Assembly: GCA_965238045.1 (NCBI GenBank)
Contig: CBDEGU010000006.1
Span: 28,041 to 92,040, forward strand
Reading direction: 5' to 3'
Source: CBDEGU01 sp965238045
GTDB taxonomy: Bacteria > Acidobacteriota > Terriglobia > Bryobacterales > UBA6623
Length of the DNA: 64,000 bases
Part shown: positions 15,982 through 25,500 of the stretch, piece by piece
How positions within the stretch are numbered: position 1 is the stretch's first letter
How the letters are laid out: every line of letters starts with the position of its first letter
Notes under the pieces: model-generated
The model's database searches: none
The model's input: only the letters and a program-made list of their open reading frames with translations
What the model was told of the DNA's origin: nothing
Position numbers and translations under genes: made by a program

Positions 15982-18159
15982 TCACTTGCCCGCCAGCTCT
16001 TCGAGCAGGAGGCGCAGCTCGGCCGCGTCGTCATAGTCGAGCTTGGGATCGTCGGCGAGGGCGGGGTCGCGGTTGCCAGAGAGGATGGCTTGGAGGGCCT
16101 GGATGAGGGGCTGGAGGTAGGCGGGCAAGTCGGGTTTCTCGGCCAAGGCAGTCAGCCCGGCAGCGGCTTGCGCGGCTTCCCCGTCGGCCAGGGCTTGCCG
16201 GACTAGCTCAAAGATACGACCCCCGCCGCTCAGGTTCTCGCCGCCGTCACGGCGATAGGCGAGGTAGAGCCGAATGGCTTCCTGCCGGGCTTCAGCCGCG
16301 GCGGCGGGGGCTCCTTCGGCACGCTCGAGGTTGTGGAGGATTTGGTAGGTCTGCCAGGGTGCGGCGGCGTGGCCGAAGGGATGCTTGCACTCAATCGCCC
16401 GCTCCAGCTCGCGGCGGGCTTCGTCGTACCGCTGGAGCTGTATTAACCCGTTGGCGATGTTGCTCCGGTCGATGCCTTCGGCGCTAAGATCGCCCAGCTC
16501 AATGTCGATGTCGACCGCTTGGCGGTAGAATCGCACAGCCTCCTCGCGACGCCCCATCCCCGAGTAGAGGTTGCCGAGTTGGGTGAGCGTGTCCGCTTGG
16601 CCCTTACGGTCGCCGATGCGCATCCTGATCTGTAAGGAGCGCTGGTAGGCCTCCTCGGCGGCCTCGGGCTGTCCGGCCTCCTGGTGTGCCATGCCGATCT
16701 GGTGCCAGATGACGGCGATGCTGCTATCCTCGCCTAGGTCCTTGAAGATCCCACGCGCCTCCTGGTAGGCATTGAGGGCGTCCTTGTAGCGGTGCTGCTG
16801 CCTGCGCACCGTCCCGAGCTGGGCTTTGTTCGTAGCTACTGATCTGGGGTCGTTGCGCTTCTCGGCGTTCTCGGCGGCCTCCTCGTAGGCCATCGCCGCT
16901 TCATCCAGCCGGCCGAGATCCCGGAGGCAGTCCGCCCGCTCCGTCAGGGAGACCGACGCCATCCTCGTGGCGGCTTGGCTGCCCGCGGCGGCCAGCGTAT
17001 TGAAGCGCTGGCGGGCCTCGGCCAGCGGCTCGAGCGCCGCCCCGGCGCCGCCAACTAACTGGAGCGCGCGCCCGAGCCTGATGTGGGCCAGCGCTAGGTC
17101 GTACGCAGCCTCGGCGTAGGCCTGTGCGCCGGCCTCCAGCGCTTGTTTTAGCAGCGCCCGCGCCGCCTGGACCGCCTCGGTGTGGCGGCCGGCGCCGGTC
17201 AGCCGCTCCACGGCTGCTCCCTCCGCTATGAACCGGGCGTGACTCCACTCGCCCAGATCCTTCGCCGCCTCCTCTCGAATCCTGGCTGCCCGCGCGAGCG
17301 CCCGTGGCCGACCGAGAGTCTGCAGCAGGCCCTCTATGTTTGTGGCCATGTCCACCACGCGGACGGCGTCGGCTGTCTCACCCAGGTGCTCCAGAGCAGC
17401 CAGCAGGTTGGGTAGCTCCAGCAGCGCCAGGTTCTGGGCGAGCTGGGGGTCTTTGCTGCGGTGATAGTACAAGAAGTTCGCCAGTTGCGCCATCGCCTCG
17501 ACCCAGCGCCCTCGGGTCGCCTCCCGCTCCTCGGCGCTCAGCTCTCCGGCTAGCAGCGGCCCCAGCGCCGGGTGCAGGCGCAAGTAGGGCAGCCCCTCGG
17601 GCGGCAACAACTCCGCCAGCCCGACCTGAACCAAATGGGCGGAGACGGCCAGATACTCCTGTTTCTCCATATCGAGGCCGAGAACGATGCCGATCGCTTG
17701 AATGTTCCCGCCCCCCTCAAACACCCCCAGCTCTCGAATCCGCTCTCGCATCCCCCCCGGCAGCCGCCGCAACGACAGCTCCACGCTGGCAAACAGCGAC
17801 CGCTCCCGATCGTTGGGGTGTTTTTCGGCCAGTTCCGCCATCAGCTCGCCCAACCGCTCGGTCGCCCGCCGCACCCCCGTCGCCGCCACCTCCCCTGCCA
17901 GCAGCACCAAACTCCGCGCATGGCAGTTGACCGCGTCCACGAGTTGGTTGATCTCGTCCTCGCTCTCGCCCGGATCGGCCGGCAGCGGTGCACTCGCCTC
18001 CTCGCCTAGCACCTTGCCCACCAGCCGCACCGCGTCGCCCCGATCGAGCCGGCTGATCTCGATGTGATTCGCTGCAAACGGCGCCGGCAACTTCTCGCGG
18101 CTTGTGAAGATCAGCCGTGTCCCGCCAGCCTTCGCCAGCCCCCGGCACAGCTCCAGCAC
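15982..18159 (-). CDS. C-terminal part of a TIR-CHAT-STAND NTPase-TPR protein (NTPase end and TPR array), split off by a frameshift
   Basis: This frame (725 aa from a GTG that is unlikely to be a true start) continues the NTPase encoded upstream at 18111-20339. It opens with the sensor-like strand GTRLIFTSREKLP of NB-ARC/STAND ATPases. Helical regions follow (RDRSLFASVELSLRRLPGGM-type segment around 150, winged-helix-like ELGVFEGGGNIQAIGIVLGL). From about residue 280 to 640 there is a long array of tetratricopeptide repeats (ALNAYQEARGIFKDLGEDSS, AEEAYQRSLQIRMRIGDRKG, AVRFYRQAVDIDIELGDLSA are successive units). TPR arrays in STAND proteins usually sense a ligand or invader. An in-frame TGA lies just upstream, so this half is not expressed from its own leader unless translation restarts. 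Confidence 0.85.
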   Translation of the reverse strand: MLELCRGLAKAGGTRLIFTSREKLPAPFAANHIEISRLDRGDAVRLVGKVLGEEASAPLPADPGESEDEINQLVDAVNCHARSLVLLAGEVAATGVRRATERLGELMAELAEKHPNDRERSLFASVELSLRRLPGGMRERIRELGVFEGGGNIQAIGIVLGLDMEKQEYLAVSAHLVQVGLAELLPPEGLPYLRLHPALGPLLAGELSAEEREATRGRWVEAMAQLANFLYYHRSKDPQLAQNLALLELPNLLAALEHLGETADAVRVVDMATNIEGLLQTLGRPRALARAARIREEAAKDLGEWSHARFIAEGAAVERLTGAGRHTEAVQAARALLKQALEAGAQAYAEAAYDLALAHIRLGRALQLVGGAGAALEPLAEARQRFNTLAAAGSQAATRMASVSLTERADCLRDLGRLDEAAMAYEEAAENAEKRNDPRSVATNKAQLGTVRRQQHRYKDALNAYQEARGIFKDLGEDSSIAVIWHQIGMAHQEAGQPEAAEEAYQRSLQIRMRIGDRKGQADTLTQLGNLYSGMGRREEAVRFYRQAVDIDIELGDLSAEGIDRSNIANGLIQLQRYDEARRELERAIECKHPFGHAAAPWQTYQILHNLERAEGAPAAAAEARQEAIRLYLAYRRDGGENLSGGGRIFELVRQALADGEAAQAAAGLTALAEKPDLPAYLQPLIQALQAILSGNRDPALADDPKLDYDDAAELRLLLEELAGK

Positions 18160-20339
18160 GCCCTCGAGCCATCAGGCTGCGCAAGCAAACTCTCCATGTT
18201 GTCGAACACGATCACCGTCGCCCGCTCGCCAAGCGCCCGCTCAACCAGCTTGAGCCCCTCGGCGTGGTCGGTCCCGCCCTGTCCTTCGTAGCCGGCCACG
18301 AGCTGTGTGCCCAGTGCGAACAGCGCCTTGACCGCGTCATCATGCTTGCCCGCCTCGACGCACACGAACGCCGCCCGCTCAAAGCGGCGCGATTCCGCCA
18401 GCCAGCGCGCCAACTCGACCCCCAGCGTCGTCTTGCCCTCGCCCCCCTCGCCCCGCAGCACCACATAGCGCTCGCGATCGAGCACCCGCTCCGCCGCCAG
18501 CAGCTCCCGGCTGCGCCCGATGAAGGTATGCGCGGGCGTCTCTGGAAGCGCCCCCAGCGCGAGCTTGCGCCGCTTCTGAATGAGCCTCTGCACCTCCTCC
18601 GCCGGTGTCTCGCGAATCAACCGGGGGTCCTGCTCCTCCTGGAACAGCACGGGCACGAACCAGTCCTCAAGATGCAGATCACCCTCAAAGGTCTGGCCGC
18701 GTAACTTATCGTGAAACAGCGCCCGCTGCCCGGCCAGCATGGCCTCGCCGACGCTCCGCCCCTTCATCAGCTCGGGGTAGAACTTTTCGACAAAGCGCTT
18801 GGCCGTTTCGACCAGTACGCTGTGGCTCATCGCCACCACCGAGGCTACGCCCGACTGCAGCAGTTTGCCGGCTACCGAGGCTGCGGTGTCGTCCTCGGCG
18901 CGGGCGCTCTGGCAGGCTTCCAGGAAAAAAAGCGGCACGCGATGATCGCGCAAGCTGCCCGCAAGCTGTTCCGCATCGACAATCGCGACCGCGCGCTTGT
19001 GGAGTTTTCCCGAGTCCTTCGGATCTTCGAAACACAGAGCCCCGAGACCATGCTTCTTCGAGAAAACCCCATGCCCGTCGAAGTGGACGACGTGATAGGG
19101 CCTTTCCGCCTCCGCGGCCGCCCGCAGCTCCTCTTCGAGCGCTGCGGCCGTCGGCGGTGTCAGGATTTTGAACTCGGCCAGCTCGCCAAGCTCCGCTAGC
19201 GCCTCGACGACCGGCTTGGCGCTGATGCGATGGTCAATGTAGCCTCCATGCTCGTCCTCTGGCCGCGGGCTGACCAGCAGCACCCGGATCGGCGGGTTGG
19301 TGACCACTGGCTCGCGATACTCCTGGTTCGGCAGCCGCCGCCGCACACGGACGCCGCGAGTCCCTTCAAACAGGTAGCTTTTTTCGTCGTGGAGCAGCTC
19401 CCAAGGCAGCCCGAGCAGCAGGGTGGCGGCCTCCTTGGCGGTCGTTTCGTCGCCTTCTGTGGCACCAGCAACGAGCTTCTGATCAACCAAGACCGTCAGG
19501 CGGCGAGCGACACCTTTCGGCGCGGATTTCCAGCCCTGAAAAGCGTTGCCTCCGGCCTCGTGATCGAGCGCGGCGTAGATCAGGCGTCCCCACTCCGGGA
19601 GCTTGGCCTCGATCTCCTTGGCTCGCTCGGTGAAATGCTCGTTGGCCCAAGCCGAGTAGCGTTCCAAGTACCAGCGAATGTCGTCGGTTTCGATCGGGCC
19701 GAGAGGCGCGGTGAACGCGAAACGGTTCTCCCCGCTGACTCGATCGCTGCCGTCGTGCGGCCGAAAGAACAACTCGGCGGTGGCCTGAGCGCGCCGCTTG
19801 CCGCCGATTGTGACAAGCTTGGGGTCTCGCAGCTCGAGCATCAGGTCGGCGACCGGTTGTGCTTGGTGTTCTTGACGGGGTTTTGGGTCGGTCGGCAGGC
19901 GCAGGCCGAGAGCGGCTGTGATCTCGGGGAGAGCTTTGTCGATACCGCCCGGGCCTATCTCCAACTTGAGCCCGACCGGCTCCTCGTCGAACCAAAGCCC
20001 CAGCGCGCTCGGTTCGATGCCCGGCAGGAGGATCGGAATAACTTTGTACCTGCCTTTGCGTTCCTTCTCAACCCTCAACGCACATTGAATCTCTTTCCGC
20101 ACCCAGGGCGAGTTAATAGCGCTCAGACTGAGAATGGCGAGGAAATTGCTGGCTTCGGCGATGGCCTTCTCGATCTCAGGCTTCAGCTTGTGGCCACCGG
20201 TGAGGCGCGTCGAATCCGTCCAGGCGTCGACGAAAACATCGCCGAGGGCGGTCCGGAGTTTGTCAATGACATCGTCGTCCTTGCTCGTATGGGAGACGAA
20301 GACGTGGCCAGGCTGTGCTTTTTGGGGAGCAGCAGACAT
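18111..20339 (-). CDS. TIR-CHAT-STAND NTPase protein, N-terminal part (frameshifted; TPR part continues downstream)
   Basis: 742 residues before the frame is lost. Residues 10-145 form a TIR domain: HVFVSHTSKDDDVIDKL, then SPWVRKEIQCAL with Glu83 in the place of the NADase glutamate of SARM1-type TIRs. Residues about 200-565 form a CHAT (caspase-like) protease domain: LPWELLHDEKSYLF, VVHFDGHGVF (His423), FFLEACQSARAEDD (Cys476), DWFVPVLF. Residues 605-742 begin a STAND/NB-ARC ATPase: FIGRSREL, Walker A GEGGEGKTTLG (Lys636), Walker B TVIVFDNMESL (Asp713). The frame breaks at Gly724. Inserting one G after plus-strand base 18167 joins it to the TPR half, giving about 1452 aa. Two distinct cell-suicide effectors on one sensor suggest abortive antiphage immunity (inference). 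Confidence 0.9.
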   Translation of the reverse strand: MSAAPQKAQPGHVFVSHTSKDDDVIDKLRTALGDVFVDAWTDSTRLTGGHKLKPEIEKAIAEASNFLAILSLSAINSPWVRKEIQCALRVEKERKGRYKVIPILLPGIEPSALGLWFDEEPVGLKLEIGPGGIDKALPEITAALGLRLPTDPKPRQEHQAQPVADLMLELRDPKLVTIGGKRRAQATAELFFRPHDGSDRVSGENRFAFTAPLGPIETDDIRWYLERYSAWANEHFTERAKEIEAKLPEWGRLIYAALDHEAGGNAFQGWKSAPKGVARRLTVLVDQKLVAGATEGDETTAKEAATLLLGLPWELLHDEKSYLFEGTRGVRVRRRLPNQEYREPVVTNPPIRVLLVSPRPEDEHGGYIDHRISAKPVVEALAELGELAEFKILTPPTAAALEEELRAAAEAERPYHVVHFDGHGVFSKKHGLGALCFEDPKDSGKLHKRAVAIVDAEQLAGSLRDHRVPLFFLEACQSARAEDDTAASVAGKLLQSGVASVVAMSHSVLVETAKRFVEKFYPELMKGRSVGEAMLAGQRALFHDKLRGQTFEGDLHLEDWFVPVLFQEEQDPRLIRETPAEEVQRLIQKRRKLALGALPETPAHTFIGRSRELLAAERVLDRERYVVLRGEGGEGKTTLGVELARWLAESRRFERAAFVCVEAGKHDDAVKALFALGTQLVAGYEGQGGTDHAEGLKLVERALGERATVIVFDNMESLLAQPDGSRACWSCAGGWRRLAGHG

Positions 20340-20348
20340 TGGAGTTTA

Positions 20349-20378
20349 AGTATACAGGCGAAATCCCAACAATCCCAA
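20349..20378 (-). promoter_or_regulatory. candidate promoter of the TIR-CHAT gene
   Basis: Minus strand TTGGGA (20373-20378), 18 bp, then TATACT (20349-20354), ending nine bases before the ATG at 20339. Transcription would start only two or three bases before the start codon, i.e. an almost leaderless mRNA, and no Shine-Dalgarno is seen. A tandem AATCCCAAC/AATCCCAAT repeat overlaps the -35 and spacer and could be an operator. Confidence 0.35.
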
Positions 20379-20428
20379 TGTTTATCGGAAAAACGGGAAA
20401 AGGGACAATCACTTCAATTCTTGACTCC

Positions 20429-20462
20429 AAGTCATGGAGAAGTCATGGAGCGCCAGTCATGG
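20429..20462. repeat. 11-bp tandem repeat upstream of the TIR-CHAT gene
   Basis: AAGTCATGGAG occurs twice in tandem, then AGTCATGG again after four bases. It lies 90 bp upstream of the start codon of the TIR-CHAT gene. Confidence 0.75.
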
Positions 20463-20774
20463 TTCAGCAGGAGCACGAAAAGGCCAGCCACCCCGAAGCG
20501 CTGGTTTTCCACCCGGCCGCGGGCCGAGGCACCGGCTCCTCATACCCGGATCACGAGATAATAAATCAACTAAACGGCACCCTCACAACAACATCCACTG
20601 GCCGGCCCCGCCAAACCCATCCCCCTGCGGTAAGCTGGATACGAACGCCCAGCACCAGAATGCCCATATACGAAATATACTGCACGAAATATGCTGCGCC
20701 GGCCAGCCCTCTATCGCTGCCCCCGCGCCCCACCAGCAAGCAAGCGACCCAGCGCAACCAGCAAAACAAAAATT

Positions 20775-21012
20775 ACCAAACAGACCCAACCTCTCCGAAC
20801 CGCAGTCAAATCAGTATCTTACAACGCAGTCCCGATCCCGCCCCCCAGCAGGGTCACCGAGATCCCAGGGCGCGGCATGGCGTCCGGCTTCTCCCGGCCC
20901 AGCAAACCATGAATCCCGCCCGCTCCCGCCCGGCCTGCCGCCAACCCCCAACCCAGCCCCAGCCCCAAACCGCCAAGATCGAACTACCAAACAGACCCAA
21001 CCTCGCCGAACC
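20775..21012. repeat. pair of ~50-bp interspersed repeats
   Basis: ACCAAACAGACCCAACCTC at 20775 recurs at 20986. Both are followed by a GCCGAACC or TCCGAACC stretch and AAATCAG. A weaker third copy lies at 21143-21160. The orientation is the same in all. Confidence 0.7.
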
Positions 21013-21249
21013 CCATCGAAATCAGCGTTTTAGTCAGCACCCCGCCTTGACGTGCCGTGTCGCCATTCCTGGCGACATATCTTACCCGCACAACCGCACA
21101 ATCTCTCGACCGCGCACCCGCCGCCAGTCGCCCAACCGGCATGCCAAACAAACCCAATTCCCAAAAACCAGTCCAGACCCGCATCTCACGGCCACCTGCC
21201 CCTGACCGAATCGCGAATCTCCCCAGGGCCGCGGCAATCGAAAACCACC

Positions 21250-21284
21250 GTAGCGCGGAGATCGAAGAGACCCGCGGCTTTTCC
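21250..21284. repeat. REP-like ~35-bp motif, copy 3
   Basis: GTAGCGCGGAGATCGAAGAG then ACCCGCGGCTTTTCC, the same family and orientation as the copies at 13045-13079 and 14938-14970. Confidence 0.7.
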
Positions 21285-21327
21285 TGGCCCGCCGAGCTAT
21301 TAATCCCCCAATCTCCTGCGCCCGCCA

Positions 21328-21416
21328 AGCTCCGTAGGAGCGACACATCGAACAGCCTGGGGCGTGAGCCCCAGGACCACAGGCCGAAAACAGTCAGCCC
21401 CGGCAGGGGCGGCACA
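21328..21416. repeat. composite hairpin repeat (CTCCGTAGGAG / CCTGGGGCGTGAGCCCCAGG / GCCCCGGCAGGGGC)
   Basis: Three short palindromic modules in a row: AGCTCCGTAGGAGC, CCTGGGGCGTGAGCCCCAGG and AGCCCCGGCAGGGGCGGC. From general knowledge, similar module strings recur as interspersed non-coding repeats in several environmental phyla. No coding function. Confidence 0.65.
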
Positions 21417-21589
21417 CCCCCCTTCACCACAAATACCGCTCATCGGGCCGCGGAATCCCCCGCTGGAATCCACAGCACCGAGCCCCAAATCCCCCGACCC
21501 CCCCCTGTCACGAGATTCCTCTCCCACAAAATCAACAACATACACCAAAAACACCCCAAAACACTTGACAGCCCGTGCTAGCCTATACC

Positions 21590-21905
21590 CGTAACGACCG
21601 GAAAGGATAGATCACCGCGATCCTCCGACCGTTTCCTGGCCAGGACAGAAAGCTCGCTCAGCGGTTCATCACCTCCTCGAATCACAGAGGAGAGGGTGAC
21701 CGCCAAGGCGAGTCTTCGGACGGCTCTCGAAAGTGGACATCCACCGCGAAGGGCTACGAGCGCAGTCGTGTACCATCGCCGCGCGGGATAACCGTGCGGC
21801 AAGACCGCGCGAGAGAACCCTTCGCCCGGAACCGCCTGCAACTTCCGGCTGGGGCGGCTCGCCGGGATCACATAGTCGGAACGAGAGGCGTCTCTCACTT
21901 TTTTG
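21590..21905 (+). ncRNA. candidate structured non-coding RNA gene
   Basis: A TTGACA box (21565-21570) and TATACC (21584-21589) stand upstream, though with only 13 bp between them. The ~300-nt body folds into nested stems. One arm of about 100 nt pairs CCGACCG (21625-21631), GCTCGC, GCGGT and CACCTCCTC with GAGGAG, ACCGC, GGCGAG and CGGACGG (to about 21723). A second pairs GCGAAGGG (21746-21753) with CCCTTCGC (21818-21825), enclosing CGCGCGG/CCGCGCG. A hairpin plus six T ends it. No open frame has protein character. I cannot assign it to a known RNA class; it lacks the tmRNA and SRP hallmarks and the RNase P P4 strands. Confidence 0.4.
21883..21904 (+). terminator. rho-independent-type terminator of the candidate RNA
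   Basis: GAGAG-GCGT-CTCTC (21883-21896), then AC and six T. The stem is short (five base pairs) but the T-run is clear. The next gene on this strand begins 690 bp further on, so the terminator would end the candidate RNA rather than a coding gene. Confidence 0.5.
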
Positions 21906-21950
21906 AAATTGTTTTGAATCTGAAAAAGAAGCACCACGAAGAGCGAAGCT

Positions 21951-21997
21951 AGCAACCGCAGCCAGCCGGCAACCCCAGCCAGCAACCGCAGCCAGCC
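21951..21997. repeat. 30-bp-period direct repeat
   Basis: AGCAACCGCAGCCAGCC occurs at 21951 and again at 21981, with a related segment between. The remainder of 21906-22593 shows no gene; the candidate leader of the DUF2339 gene begins somewhere within it. Confidence 0.7.
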
Positions 21998-22593
21998 ACC
22001 CAACCCATCCGCCAGACCATGCAGCGGAGCCAGAGGCGAGACACCGTCGAGCCCCCCAACCCGCCCGCAGTCGTCCAAAAACCGAAAATCCGGGCAAATC
22101 CGGACAAAACGACGCCACGAAACCAGCCCTCACCCCACCACCATCGCCCAAGAACCCTTCCCTGACCCAACCTCACCCGTCTCCTTCTTCAAAAAAAAAG
22201 CTAAAAAATCCCCGAAAACCGGACATTTCCGGACAAGATGCGATCCCGTGGCTCCCCTTCCATCCCCGTGTCGAGTACCCTAGATCGAGGCGGTGCCGCT
22301 TGACGTGGATCACCGGAACGTACGACACGTTGCAGGCAAGCCGCGCGGGTTGTGTAGTTACGCTTTGATGTTCGCCCTGATGTACATAGGATGACCTCCA
22401 TAGCGCACCAGATGAATATTTAGATCGGAGAACTCATTCTCCCATGAAACATCCATCTTGTTAGATCCAAACGTGATATAGACTGGATCTACAAAGTGGA
22501 ACGTCACGTGCTGTCTCGAAGCCCAAGGGTCGTATGCTTAGTGGAAATCCGAGGTTTCAAAGACAGGGCCCGGTGCTACGATAGGGACAATTG

Positions 22594-25500
22594 ATGGAAG
22601 CTCTTCTCCTTCTTCTGTATCTGGCCGCGACAGGATTTGCCGTGGTGGTCTGGGTCGGTCTCAGGCGCGCCAAGGAACGTGCTACCTGGAACCGGACGCG
22701 CAACGAGCAACTGCGGAACGAATTGCACGCGACGCGCGCGGCGTTCCTGGGCCGCATCGAGAAGCTGGAGCAGGAGCTCGCCGAACGACAGAGTGCGGAA
22801 GGGGCCAAGCCCGGCCCGGCTGCCGCCGAGAAAGCACCCGCGGCTGCCGGGCCGCCGGAGACCGCCGCCCCTGATCGTGTTCTGGATCGTGCGGCCGTAT
22901 CCGCGCCGGCGGATGTCTCGGGGTTGGAGCGACCATCTTCCGAGCCTGGTTCCGAGCCTGGGCAAGCAGACGAGGCCGAGGCTGTGCCAGCGCCGCCTGG
23001 GCAAGGACCGCCGTCCGAGCCGCCGGTCCCGCCTGCCGCCCCGCCTCCTGCCTCGCCTCCAGCGGCGGGCATCGACTGGGAACAATGGGTCGGCGTACGG
23101 GGCGCGGCCGTGCTGGGCGGAATCGTCATGGCTCTGGCGGCCATCATGTTCCTTCGCTACACGATCGAGCACGATCTGATTCCGCCGATTGTTCGCGTTA
23201 CGCTGGGGTTCGCCGCTGGGCTGGGCGTGATTGGGGCGTCGGAACAGCTCCGCAAGCGCGGATACGCTTGGACGGCGAATGCTCTGGCCGGTGGCGGCAT
23301 TGTCATTCTCTACACTTCGACCTGGGCGGCGCGGGCGCTCTATGAGTTGATTGGCGCGGGTCTGGGCTTCGGTTTGATGGTTCTCATCACGGCGGCCTGC
23401 GGGGCATTGTCGTGGCGGCACCGGGCGCGGCTGGTTGCGGTGCTGGGGCTGGCCGGAGGTTTCGCGACGCCGATTCTGATGTCGACCGGCCGCGACAACC
23501 CGATCGGGCTGTTTGGCTACGTCCTGCTGCTGGACATGGGTTTGTTGTGGCTTGGCCGTGCGCGGCGCTGGCCCTGGCTGATGGCGCTGGCGCTGCTGGG
23601 AACGGTGTTTTACGAAGCCGGCTGGGTATTCGGCCGCATGGGCCCGGGCCGGACGCTGACGGGGCTGGTAATTCTTGGCCTGTTCGGCCTATTTTTCGCA
23701 TTCGCCAGCAGGCTCCAAACTACCGGCAGTGGCAGCGGCGAGCCTGACCTCACGTGGCGATTGAGCCAGGCGGGGGGCGTGCTGGCTCCTTTTGTGCTGG
23801 CGCTTTACTTTGCCGGCAATTCCAATTTGGGAGTGCATCTCTATCCGGTAGCGATCCTGCTGGTGATTCTTTCGGCGGCGGCGTGCTGGCTCGGACGATT
23901 GCAGCAGATGCCCCTCATGGCTACTGGCGCGGCGGCCGGTTCGCTGGGCGTTGTCGCGGTTTGGCTGCTTCGAACCCGCTTTACCGAAGCGCTGGCCTGG
24001 GAAGCTTCGGGAATTTGCGTGGCGCTCGCGCTCGTGTTTCACGTCTTCGTGGAACTGGAACAACGCCGCCCGGCAGCCGGCGAGGCCGGGTTGGCCGCGG
24101 GGCGAGCCATGATTGCCTCCGGCGGCTTCCTGGCGCTGCTGGTGCTGGCTTCTGTCGGCGAGGCAACGCCGTTCTGGCCCTGGCTGGCGGGCTGGTCGGC
24201 GCTGGCGGCGCTGCTGGTACGGCAGTCGGCGGCGCGTGGAGCGGGGTGGCTTCAGGCCGCGGCATCATTCGGATTGGGGGTGGGGTTTTCGGTCTTCTAC
24301 TTCAGCCACTACACGAGTTCCGTCTTTCCAGCAGAGGCGCTCTATTTCGCGTTGGTCGTCGTCGCGGCGCTGGTTTTTCAGTTGCTGGCGATGCGGCGCG
24401 GCGGTACTGGCGGGGTTGGCGGCGGGATGTCGATGGCCGAAATTGGCGCGGCGGTTCTGCCTGTCACAGTCCTGACGTTTCTTGTGGGGGAAAGTCTAGA
24501 CCCGCATCTGGCGCCGATGCTCTATCTGGCGACAACGATGGTGCTGGCGTTTCTGGTCGTGCTCTCGGCGACGCGCATGCGCTCGGGCGGCCTCTACTTT
24601 GCCGCCACTTTACTGCTGGCCTTCAATCATTGGATTTGGACGAGCGAATCGCCGTGGCTGTGGGATCGTCCAGAAACGACTGTTTTGGCGCTTGGACTTG
24701 AGTTTCTCGCGGTGGTTGCTCTCTCCTACTGGCCGTTCTTTGCTGGGAGGAGGCTTGTCGGCGAGCGCTGGGCTCTGTATGGAGCGGCGCTGGCCGCGCC
24801 GGTTTGGTTCTTTGCTCTTCGGCAGCTTTTTGAAGCTCGGTTTGGCGATGCCGCGATTGGTTTGCTGCCCGTCGTGCTGGGCGTGGTATCACTCGGCGCG
24901 GCGATGAAAGCCCGGCAGTTGGGCCGGCCCGGCGACCCCGAGCGGCTCAGGGCGCTGGCGTGGTTCGCGGCCGTGGCGCTGGGATTCGTGAGCGTGGCGA
25001 TTCCCTTGCAGCTAGACAAGCAGTGGATCACTTTGGGGTGGGCGCTGCAAGGGTTCGCGGTGACCGCGCTGTGGAGACGGCTCGACCACCCGGGGCTTAA
25101 GTATTTTGGCCTGGCATTGCTGGGGGCCGTGACGATTCGGCTGGTTGCGAACCCGGAGCTTCTGCTCTACCAGGAGCGCTCGGGCTGGCCTATCTTTAAC
25201 TGGCTGATGTATACGTATCTGGTTCCGGCCGCCGCGCTGCTGGGCGCCGCCAGGAACCTCAACGGATTGGAGGCGGAGCGGCGGCGGCCCGCCGAGAATT
25301 TCATCTATCGCGGCGGCTACTCCACGGGCGCGATCGTCTGCGTCATGGCGGCCATTGCGGTCGTATTTACGTGGATCAACCTTACGATCTTCGATTTCTA
25401 CTCCACGAGCCGGATGCTGACGATCTCGTTTGAGCGGATGGCGGCGCGTGACCTGACGCTGTCACTGGCCTGGGCGCTCTATGCATTGCTGCTGCTCGGC

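Larger units (their letters stand above)
20340..21563. other. repeat-rich non-coding stretch upstream of the TIR-CHAT gene
   Basis: No convincing gene. Long open frames here are low-complexity (Pro/Gln/Arg-rich) and have no family features. The stretch contains AAGTCATGGAG in tandem (20429-20462, two exact copies plus a partial). It also has three copies of a CCAAACAGACCCAACC-like motif (20775-20801, 20986-21012, degenerate at 21143-21160), a third copy of the REP-like motif (21250-21284) and a CTCCGTAGGAG repeat (21328-21416). Confidence 0.6.

Noticed and set aside
18111..18180. Programmed ribosomal frameshift in the TIR-CHAT gene
   Set aside because: No slippery heptamer or downstream pseudoknot is evident; a one-base deletion in a CC pair explains the break more simply.
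20315..21205. 296-codon open frame in the repeat-rich stretch
   Set aside because: Low-complexity Pro/Gln/Arg composition, crosses several interspersed repeats, and shows no ribosome-binding site or family pattern.
21590..21905. RNase P RNA
   Set aside because: A short stretch resembles its P10-P11 area, but the conserved P4 strands and 3' ACAGAA..GGCUUA region are not found; kept only as an unassigned RNA candidate.
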